Source: Ichthyosporea sp. XGB-2017a
Taxonomy: Eukaryota; Opisthokonta; Ichthyosporea
Length of the DNA stretch: 20,530 nucleotides
Direction of reading: 5' to 3'
Assembly: GCA_002811675.1 (NCBI GenBank)
Contig: PDIM01000075.1
Coordinates: 67,358-87,887, forward strand
Made by a program: the position numbers and the translations under genes. The notes below the pieces were generated by a model. That model was not told where the DNA came from and did no database searches. It saw nothing but the letters and a program-made list of their open reading frames with translations. Positions 13,541 to 20,530 of the stretch are shown piece after piece (position 1 is the stretch's first letter; each line of letters opens with the position of its first letter).

Positions 13541-16500
13541 TCATTGGTCTTGTGGACTCTCCTTCACTAGGTACATGCCATCCGGTGCATCCCTGTATCG
13601 TGCACATAGCCCATCTTTTGCATCCCGATATGTCCCTGTAGGACACACGCGTACACACCGCCCGCGTCCTTGCGATGCCTCAAAGGCACTCTCCAGCAGG
13701 AATCCCTCTGGGCATTCGCAGGTATTGCGCAGATCTGGTTGCAAAGGATCCGGAAAGGCGTATCGAATGCTTGTTGCGAGTCCATATTTTGTTAATTGGG
13801 TGTTCACTAAATCCCACGTAACCCGGTCAAGATTCCCCACCAGCGTGGGATCCTTTCGCTCGCTTTGAACAGTTGCGAGTCGCATTGCGGTAAGCATATC
13901 GACACTCTCCTTGGTCTGGTAGTAATTTCCCTTCTTGCCTGGCTTCGCAGATGTGCTATTGGAAAGGATAAAGTCGGTTGGGGGTTTAGGAATCGGAATT
14001 CCCTCGAAATAAGGAGTACGCCAGCAAAGAATCCTCGCCTGGCCGGTCTTTGGGTCCACGTGAATATCTCCAAGTTTATCATATACGCGAGAAGTGGTGG
14101 TGAGATGATAAAAAGTGCCCCAATCATTCATTCCCGCCCAGTTAATGTTTGCGGTGATTGTGGGATTGAGTTGCAATTGGTTACCATCCCGAGTAAGATC
14201 CACATTGGGGTGATGAACCACCATTCGATGATTATGGTCATGGGGGTCCTCCGCAAGTCCCTGACCGTACGCCACATAGAGCTCCATGTGCCGGGAATAT
14301 GGGAAATTGACAATCCCCAACGGATTGCACCTGGTGCAGGATCCGTGATGGGAGCAGTCAGCCGCACATGCCTTGAGTGAGCTTGTATCTGTGCACTTGC
14401 CCGGGATGTAGTATACCTCTTCTCCGTCTTGTGCATCTCCTCCGATGCCATCACCTGGTGGTGACACAGGAGGTCTTCGGACCTGTTTGTCAGGCTCATC
14501 CATGTACACCGTTCCTCGAGGGCAAGAGCAAGACAGATACTGCGGATGGGAAGGGTGCGGGAAAGCCCGACGAAGTGGATGGTTGGGGCTGCAGTATATG
14601 TAGCTATCTGGGGCCACTACCCCGATCCTTTGGTGAAGATGATTGATGGGTTTACATGTGGATGGGCATGCTCCAAAGTCGAGAAGACTGTTGGAAAGAA
14701 TACGATTGACCAACTTTTTCTTCTGCTCGGATATGTTTGATGGAGCCATTTCAGCTTGCTTTTGTACATTAGCCACTTCAAATTGCTGGAACCATTCATT
14801 TGTGTGTGACAATACCCCGAGATTCATCTTTTCTTCTTCTTTCAGTAGCTTTTGTTTAATTTTCTGAAGCTCATTGTATTCTTCGCGTGGCTGATTGCAG
14901 TCAGAGGGACAGTGCTCAATTATGTTGACAGGGTCTTTGGTACGCGTGTCCGAACTATTGAACGGAGCGGATGGGTGGGGAAATGCCATAACGGTTCGCA
15001 ATTTGTGGCCTTTTCGCTGTTGATACAAGCTACCAGCTACTGACAACTTTTCCTTCTTGTGAGGTGCGGCCTCATGCATAAACGAGTTCTCAAACTGAAA
15101 TCCAATATCATTCAAGTCTCGAATACTTGTTATGGGAACATCGCGAATATAATATTCTTCTTTGAAACTGTCATATATTTTATCATTTGGAACTTCGGGT
15201 TTGGTTAACGGGGGAAATGTATCGCTACTGGAAACTCGGTGCACACCAGCAATGGCAGGCTCGACGTTGGTTGATATATCGAGCGGTAGTCCCTTACCAT
15301 TGGTTAACGTATGGATGGTATTCACAAACGGGCCGGTAGGGTATCGCTCAGGGTGCTGCGTGAGAGGGGACGCCTTTTCATCTCTGCGTTGAGTGGTGCT
15401 TTGTCGATGGGGGTCTTTGGAGTAGTATGTCTCCAGGCCATTAAATACTGCCCACGTGGGAAGTCCATCCAGGGGATGGGACAGCCCCGTGGTGTTTACA
15501 TTGGTAATAAATTGAGGCGATGATTCGATGCCATTGACAGTGAATTGGATGCTCCAGGTTTGATCCGTCAAATGCTTGATTGTGCCATTTTTCATTGATA
15601 CTTCTCTAAAGTTCTGCTGGATGCGACGCATAGACCATTCCACCACAGCTTCAGGGCCCACGTTCATCTTGGATGGGTGAAACACATGGACATGGTCGTT
15701 GGCATAACGTGTTGACATCTGTCTTTCATGACTATTCGGATCCCCAGACGAAGTGGGCCAATGTGGAAAATTGATGCGCTCCAACAGATCCAACGGGACG
15801 TTTTTGTGATTGTGAGCATCGCAGCAATTCCATATGGACAATTGATATGTGCCATCGCGAAAGCGGGTGGGGTGATACTCGAGCTGGATGCGCAATGTCC
15901 ATCGCCCATTGCGAGGCATGATCCCTGTCCATAGTCCAAAGGCGGCGCCGCCACCATCTCCGCGAGGAAGAGGAGGAACAATAAATGACCCGGCCATGTG
16001 AGCAATTGGCTCGGTAAAATACTTTTGTGCCCCATCAATCCAACGCGGGACCACCGTGGACATACATGGGGTCATCTTGTCACGAATATCTGTCAACGCA
16101 GAAAGAAATCCAACCGATTTAGACGCCACATTTCGCTTAAAGCCTTCCATGAACTTCAAATACTGTAGAAACTCCTTGCGGTCGGATTGAGAAGATAGGC
16201 GGTCCTCGGTGACAACATCTTTCAGTGAGTCCATGCCGCCAGAGGTGCCGGAGGGTGGATAGTCTGGCCAATAAAAGATTCCCTTTGACATTTCAGGTAA
16301 CTCCTCTTTCACACGCTGTCCCCAGTCGTTCTCCTGTAAATTAGGGCCTACTGGGGATTTACTTGGACCAAACACCTCATCATTCTGTACCTTGGCGAGG
16401 CCGAAGAGAAGTTCTTCAGGGACAGCAACCCCCGTGAGAAAGAGAGGGGGATGGGGAGCGTGATCCACACACTGTGGAGTAGTCCCATGGTCATTCCTTG

Positions 16501-17026
16501 TGTCCTTATGTTGCTGCTCTTCTGGCCCATGAGGAATCCATATCTGAGGGGCTCCTGCACGCAGGCCATAAGGGACCATACACTTGTCGTGGCAGCTTCT
16601 CATGGGGGATATTGGGGACGGGAAGAGGCTTGTGTGCATACAGTGAGCATATTTACACTGTTTCTCAACGGACATGTACAGCAGCACAGGGTTTGCAAAG
16701 CGATAGAAGTTAATGATTGCCTCCTTTCCGCGGCTAAGAATGGCAGAGGGGGGGGTGTTTGTGTAGAGGCCATAGGCATAGGTTGGAGGGGCGCCACCTT
16801 GGGAGGGGAGCACTGGTCGCTGATAGGAATAGATATTGTCCCAGTGGGGGAGGGGGGTGGAGGGGATGTAGTGGCGGGCAGTCATTGTGTACCATGCCAC
16901 CGCGCCAAGCAGATAGATGAGAGGGAGGAAGAGGGTGGGATTAAAGCCCCCGCTCCGATACACCGCGGAAGAAGAAGAGGAGGGGGCAGGGAGGCTGTGG
17001 CTGGAGGCTGTGTTACTGGGGGACAT
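13541..17026 (-). CDS. Large single-span membrane protein with Cys-rich modules, function unknown
   Basis: Intronless, 1161 residues. A Ser-rich N-terminal tail (1-27) precedes one hydrophobic span (about 30-48, PTLFLPLIYLLGAVAWYTM), without a cleavable signal peptide. The bulk is therefore probably lumenal or extracellular (type II), or the span is an uncleaved anchor. Residues 124-186 contain several Cys (CKYAHCM, CHDKC). Residues 363-402 (FGLWTGIMPRNGRWTLRIQL to IWNCC) look like beta strands of a lectin-like sandwich, unproven. A short coiled coil runs about 713-735. Cys modules follow: CPSDC (706-710), CPSTC (787-791), SCSCPRGT (832-839), an EGF-like CAADCSHHGSCTRC (887-900) and CECPEGF to CVRVCPTGTYRDAKDGLC (1103-1141). 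The C-terminal segment resembles EGF/TNFR-like 'CPxGTY' modules. No catalytic motif was recognised. Start chosen at the first ATG of the frame. Confidence 0.8.
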   Translation of the reverse strand: MSPSNTASSHSLPAPSSSSSAVYRSGGFNPTLFLPLIYLLGAVAWYTMTARHYIPSTPLPHWDNIYSYQRPVLPSQGGAPPTYAYGLYTNTPPSAILSRGKEAIINFYRFANPVLLYMSVEKQCKYAHCMHTSLFPSPISPMRSCHDKCMVPYGLRAGAPQIWIPHGPEEQQHKDTRNDHGTTPQCVDHAPHPPLFLTGVAVPEELLFGLAKVQNDEVFGPSKSPVGPNLQENDWGQRVKEELPEMSKGIFYWPDYPPSGTSGGMDSLKDVVTEDRLSSQSDRKEFLQYLKFMEGFKRNVASKSVGFLSALTDIRDKMTPCMSTVVPRWIDGAQKYFTEPIAHMAGSFIVPPLPRGDGGGAAFGLWTGIMPRNGRWTLRIQLEYHPTRFRDGTYQLSIWNCCDAHNHKNVPLDLLERINFPHWPTSSGDPNSHERQMSTRYANDHVHVFHPSKMNVGPEAVVEWSMRRIQQNFREVSMKNGTIKHLTDQTWSIQFTVNGIESSPQFITNVNTTGLSHPLDGLPTWAVFNGLETYYSKDPHRQSTTQRRDEKASPLTQHPERYPTGPFVNTIHTLTNGKGLPLDISTNVEPAIAGVHRVSSSDTFPPLTKPEVPNDKIYDSFKEEYYIRDVPITSIRDLNDIGFQFENSFMHEAAPHKKEKLSVAGSLYQQRKGHKLRTVMAFPHPSAPFNSSDTRTKDPVNIIEHCPSDCNQPREEYNELQKIKQKLLKEEEKMNLGVLSHTNEWFQQFEVANVQKQAEMAPSNISEQKKKLVNRILSNSLLDFGACPSTCKPINHLHQRIGVVAPDSYIYCSPNHPLRRAFPHPSHPQYLSCSCPRGTVYMDEPDKQVRRPPVSPPGDGIGGDAQDGEEVYYIPGKCTDTSSLKACAADCSHHGSCTRCNPLGIVNFPYSRHMELYVAYGQGLAEDPHDHNHRMVVHHPNVDLTRDGNQLQLNPTITANINWAGMNDWGTFYHLTTTSRVYDKLGDIHVDPKTGQARILCWRTPYFEGIPIPKPPTDFILSNSTSAKPGKKGNYYQTKESVDMLTAMRLATVQSERKDPTLVGNLDRVTWDLVNTQLTKYGLATSIRYAFPDPLQPDLRNTCECPEGFLLESAFEASQGRGRCVRVCPTGTYRDAKDGLCARYRDAPDGMYLVKESPQDQ

Positions 17027-17782
17027 TGTCTTGGATGCTTCACGTAATATTTGTAAGGGAAAGAAGAGACTGTGTTGCTATCGCTATTCTAAAATAAACT
17101 CGAAAGGACAATTGCCTGATCCCCCTCCATGAAGAAATGATATACGAAAAAATAAGTTAACAAAGAAGTAACTAAATTAATCCCCAAGTCCCTTTCTTTT
17201 GTTTTTTTAAATCTTTTCTCGAAGATTCTCGTATTGGAGGGAGATGTTAATTAAATTCGTCTCTAATTATTAATAAAAAGGGGGGGGGGGCGATTAAGAA
17301 CTGTTAAGCCTTAAAAACGAGCCTATAAATTATAATTTATTGACTTGTGCCTTTTCGGACAGGAAGTCTTCCTTGTCCTCCCCGTGTCCACTGTCCCAGT
17401 CCCAGTCCCCACCGTAGTGTAGTGTATAAAGCCCCCCTAGCAACCAAAAGGGACTAGAGGGAAATTCCTTGTTAACCACGTGTATGGTTATTGTCTCGGT
17501 ACCTTAACCCTGTGCGATTTAAATGGAGTGTCAATTGCCTAATATGGCCAATGTGTTTAACGGAGGAAAGTGCAAAAGTGAAAAGTGAATGGGCCGTCGG
17601 GGTGGCCTTAGCTTGGCCCAGCAAATAATTAAATGAGCGATTTATGTTGTGATCTATCTGTGGACCTTATCTGTGCACTGATTGGAGGGAGTGGGGCTGT
17701 AAATGAATCCATTGTTTTTGATGAAATGCATGGCTGCAGGGGTTGGGAATAGGGACTGTGATATTATTACAACACTTGATGT
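17027..17782. other. Divergent intergenic region
   Basis: It separates the minus-strand membrane-protein gene from the histidine kinase, so it should hold both promoters. There is an 11-G run at about 17280-17290, short GTCCCA repeats near 17390-17408, and a GTATAAAG box at 17424-17431 followed by CTAGCAACC. That box is about 380 bases before the kinase ATG, so a long leader or another use is possible. I see no gene in it. Confidence 0.5.
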
Positions 17783-17810
17783 TATAGTAGCGATGATATA
17801 GTAGCGATGA
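17783..17810 (+). repeat. 14-bp tandem duplication spanning the kinase start codon, creating a two-codon uORF
   Basis: TATAGTAGCGATGA occurs twice head-to-tail at 17783-17796 and 17797-17810. The ATG in the second copy (17807) is the kinase start. The ATG in the first copy (17793) reads ATG-ATA-TAG and stops at 17801, five bases before the main start. If the transcript begins upstream, ribosomes would meet this minimal uORF first. Confidence 0.7.
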
Positions 17811-20380
17811 TTCCAGGACTAGTGCCCGAGAATGAAAGCAAGCGACTGGAGGTGCTGATGTCCCTCCAGATTATGGACACGGCCATGGAGGACACCTACG
17901 ATCGAATCACAACACTGGCCTCACGTATCTGTGAAACGCCTATATCGCTGGTCTCGCTGGTGGATCAGAACAGGCAGTGGTTCAAGTCGCGCAAGGGTCT
18001 GGATGCGTCACAGACCCCGAGGGAATATGCCTTTTGCGGGCATGCGATTAACCAACAGTCGATCTTTGTTGTGCCCAATGCTATGGAGGATGAACGATTT
18101 TGTGATAATCCATTGGTGACAGGGGCACCTAATGTGATTTTCTATGCGGGGTTCCCCTTGGAGGTGGAGGAAGGGGTACGTGTGGGGACATTGTGTGTGA
18201 TTGACAACAAGGCCAGGGAGGGAGGGCTTACTGCACTTCAGAAAGAGACTCTGGAAACATTGGGGCATTGTGTTACTGCGGAATTGAAGCTGCTGAGACG
18301 CACACTTGATATGGAGAAGGCATTAAAGGTAAAGTCTGTCTTTCTGTCTTCAATGTCGCATGAAATGCGGACCCCTCTTAATGGGATTATGGGAATGACA
18401 CATGTGTTGATGCACAAGTACGAACAGGACTACCCTGCTCTGGCTATGCCGGATCTATGGGAGGAGGACTTGAGCGCTTCCTATAGCAGGGCAAGTAGTC
18501 GGGGAAGTATCAATGCTACGAAGGGAAACAGCGAGGACACAAGAAGCCAAAGGCCCCATGTAGCGCTGACCAAGCACTCATCATTTGGGGCCAATAGTGA
18601 CTCTGGAGGGCCTAGTTCCCACAAGGATGGGGAAGGGAGGGTAAGTGGAACAGTCACTGAGAACTATCATATGCTTTCTGTGATTGAAGGGTGCTGTAAT
18701 CACATGTTGACTATGATCAACGATGTGTTGGACATATCGAAGCTGGAGGCTGGTATGGTACGTCTAGATAGGCATGTGTTTGACATCTGGAAGCTATTGG
18801 AGCGCAATTGTGAGCTACTGGGGGCCAATGCAGAGAAAAGAAATGTGACAATCATTTTTATTCGGGAAAATGAGTATGAGGAGGGGGTTCGGCCGGCTAA
18901 GAGTAGGGATGTTCCCACTTTTCTCTACGGTGATGGGACAAGAATATCTCAAATTATAATTAACCTGCTAGGTAATGCTATTAAATTTTGTAGAAGTGGG
19001 GGTGAAATAACTCTTAATGTTGAGAGATTAAGCGAAGCAGAGGCTTTTCCTCATCTGATAGGTAGCGAAATTAAGAAACAATTAAGCAAGGAGACATCCA
19101 CAGAAAGTTCGGACAGTATAGGGAGGGAATATCGAAAGACATGTTATCTTAAGTTTTCAGTGAGGGATCAAGGTATTGGTATACCAGACGATGTCAAGCC
19201 AAGGCTATTTAAAAGGTTTGAACAAGGGGATTTGAAAGTGTACAGCAAGTATGGGGGAACAGGTCTTGGGCTGGCAATTTGCAAGGAACTGGTTGCCAGT
19301 ATGAATGGTTCCATATGGTTCGAATCGGAGGTGAATGTTGGGACCGAATTTATTTTCGTTATTGAGCTTGCCGAAATTATTCCCGAAGGGCGACCGTCAG
19401 TAGTCATTGACGACTTTATTAGGGAAGAAGAAGAAGAAACAGTCCAAGAAGAGGAAGAACGGAAGGGGGAGAGCAACAGTAACATGAACACTGACTCAAA
19501 CATAAGTCATGGGAACAAAGATTGTGCTTCTGGTAAGTCACATTCCACTTTGGCCCTAATTAGCGAAGACGCTCGGCTGCTGAACCTTGATCTCAAGCAT
19601 GTTGTTTCCCTTCCTCTAGAAATATCTACTGCCAAAGACCACCCATTGAAGATACTGTTTTGTGACGATAGCAGAGTAAATCAAATTGTTTTCACACAAA
19701 TGATATCAAGGCTGGGTTACCTTGTGGATGTTGCTGGATCGGGACAGGAAACGTTGTCTCTCATATCAGATTGCGCAAAGCGATGCAATCCGACCTCAAA
19801 AACCTCCAAGCTTACGTGCAAACCATACGACCTGGTGGTCCTTGACCTGAACATGCCTGAAATGGACGGGTATGAAACAACTGAAGCAATACTGAAAGTT
19901 TATGCTGAGCTAACCAAGCAGAGCGAAATAGGAGCGCATCAGCCTTCTCCTAGTTATCGAGAAGCTCCCATTATCTATGCACTCACAGGTGATGTATCGG
20001 ATGAGTGTAAAGAGAGTTGTAAAAAAGCAGGAATGGTGGGCAGAATCACTAAGCCTTTATCCATTAGCCAACTGCAATTGGTGTTAGGGGCAGCGGTATA
20101 TCGAAAAGAATCTGTTCTGGGCCGAGGAAGGAGTAGTATACTACTGGTCACGGGGGACACAGGTACCAAAACTGATGATCATAAGGCTTATGCATCAAAC
20201 CTTCAAATCGTCGGAGGAAGCAAGACAAAGAAAGACGTTTCTGAGACATGTGACCATGGGACCAAGAATAGTTCCAGCAGTCAATCAGGGGTACTGAGTA
20301 ATTATCAGGCCTCGAGCAGTACTAGTACAGGGCCGCATACAGCTAGTGTGAAGGGCTCCACAAGTTGTACGATTCTGTAA
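17807..20380 (+). CDS. Cytosolic GAF hybrid histidine kinase with receiver domain and CaaX-like C terminus
   Basis: Intronless, 857 residues, no signal peptide or membrane span. A GAF domain fills about 8-165 (PISLVSLVDQNRQWFKS, FCGHAI, GFPL, GTLCVID). The H-box SHEMRTPLNGIMGM gives phospho-acceptor H185. The second DHp helix (NHMLTMINDVLDISKLEAG) comes only at 298-316, because about 85 low-complexity residues intervene. The ATPase has an N box (LLGNAIKF, N390), G1 (DQGIGIP, 454-460), F box (FKRFEQGD, 468-475) and G2 (GGTGLGLAIC, 483-492). After an acidic linker, a receiver domain (about 614-762) has D620/D621, phospho-acceptor D680 (VVLDLNMPEMDGYE), T727 and K749 (ITKPLS). All catalytic residues are present, so it should autophosphorylate and pass phosphate H185 to D680, then to an HPt protein not in this window. 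A Ser/Thr-rich tail ends SCTIL, a CaaL-type prenylation motif. The signal sensed by the GAF domain is unknown. Confidence 0.95.
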   Translation: MIPGLVPENESKRLEVLMSLQIMDTAMEDTYDRITTLASRICETPISLVSLVDQNRQWFKSRKGLDASQTPREYAFCGHAINQQSIFVVPNAMEDERFCDNPLVTGAPNVIFYAGFPLEVEEGVRVGTLCVIDNKAREGGLTALQKETLETLGHCVTAELKLLRRTLDMEKALKVKSVFLSSMSHEMRTPLNGIMGMTHVLMHKYEQDYPALAMPDLWEEDLSASYSRASSRGSINATKGNSEDTRSQRPHVALTKHSSFGANSDSGGPSSHKDGEGRVSGTVTENYHMLSVIEGCCNHMLTMINDVLDISKLEAGMVRLDRHVFDIWKLLERNCELLGANAEKRNVTIIFIRENEYEEGVRPAKSRDVPTFLYGDGTRISQIIINLLGNAIKFCRSGGEITLNVERLSEAEAFPHLIGSEIKKQLSKETSTESSDSIGREYRKTCYLKFSVRDQGIGIPDDVKPRLFKRFEQGDLKVYSKYGGTGLGLAICKELVASMNGSIWFESEVNVGTEFIFVIELAEIIPEGRPSVVIDDFIREEEEETVQEEEERKGESNSNMNTDSNISHGNKDCASGKSHSTLALISEDARLLNLDLKHVVSLPLEISTAKDHPLKILFCDDSRVNQIVFTQMISRLGYLVDVAGSGQETLSLISDCAKRCNPTSKTSKLTCKPYDLVVLDLNMPEMDGYETTEAILKVYAELTKQSEIGAHQPSPSYREAPIIYALTGDVSDECKESCKKAGMVGRITKPLSISQLQLVLGAAVYRKESVLGRGRSSILLVTGDTGTKTDDHKAYASNLQIVGGSKTKKDVSETCDHGTKNSSSSQSGVLSNYQASSSTSTGPHTASVKGSTSCTIL

Positions 20381-20530
20381 ACTAAAATAGCACTACATAG
20401 TTTGGAATTGGAGGGAAATAAGGCAATGTGTCGTATAGGCCAAATAGATTTGCCTTTTATGGCTTGATAAGAGAGTGGCGGTCTTTGGGAATTTTGATAC
20501 ATTAGGCATCTTTCTGTATCTGACGAGTAA
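20381..20530 (+). other. 3' flank of the histidine kinase gene
   Basis: A/T-rich sequence with no gene. AAATAAGG near 20415 is not a canonical AATAAA; the true 3' end may lie beyond the window. Confidence 0.5.

Noticed and set aside
13541-17026. Viral envelope or structural protein origin for the large Cys-rich membrane protein
   Set aside because: An N-terminal span and many Cys are not specific. No viral hallmark gene lies nearby, and base composition matches the neighbours.
16451-17047. 198-codon plus-strand open frame
   Set aside because: It lies wholly within the N-terminal coding part of the minus-strand membrane protein, whose frame is six times longer and has coherent features.
17424-17431. 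GTATAAAG as the kinase TATA box
   Set aside because: It is about 380 bases from the start codon, so it was not listed as a promoter although a long leader is possible.
1-20530. CRISPR array, insertion sequence or retroelement
   Set aside because: No regularly spaced repeats, transposase, integrase or reverse transcriptase motifs, or paired long terminal repeats were seen on either strand.

Overview
This window looks like nuclear DNA from a free-living unicellular eukaryote, and I cannot name the species. The eukaryotic signs are long genes separated by A/T-rich spacers, homopolymer runs of about 25 A or T, AATAAA signals 70-150 bases past several stops, TATAAAAG boxes, and two very short GT-AG introns (34 and 35 nt) that each join two coding frames. 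A hybrid histidine kinase without membrane segments rules out an animal. Such kinases occur in amoebozoans, heteroloboseans, fungi, stramenopiles and plants. Coding regions are visibly richer in G+C than the spacers.

Layout. Bases 1-3500 are disordered. They hold microsatellites, a tandem and an inverted repeat, a decayed C-terminal copy of the secreted-protein gene found at 6343-8379, a short two-exon gene fragment on the minus strand, and a decayed leucine-rich-repeat (LRR) pseudogene. From 3552 the window is gene-dense: an LRR/Sel1 protein (3552-5663, +); a secreted, probably GPI-anchored protein whose TIM-barrel parts seem circularly permuted (6343-8379, -); a small spliced gene (core 9149-9393, +); a CDF/ZnT zinc transporter (10075-11649, -); an unrecognised split reading frame (11838-12669, -); a SnoaL/NTF2-like protein (12818-13390, +); a large single-span membrane protein with Cys-rich modules (13541-17026, -); and a GAF hybrid histidine kinase ending in a CaaX-like prenylation signal (17807-20380, +).

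The genes do not form an operon or an obvious pathway. Several act at membranes or the cell surface (zinc export, GPI-anchored protein, Cys-rich membrane protein, probably membrane-tethered sensor kinase), but a shared function is not shown by the sequence. Neighbours are often convergent, with AATAAA signals close together or crossed (near 6177/6231 and 13417/13467). I found no tRNA, rRNA, CRISPR array, intact transposon or viral gene.
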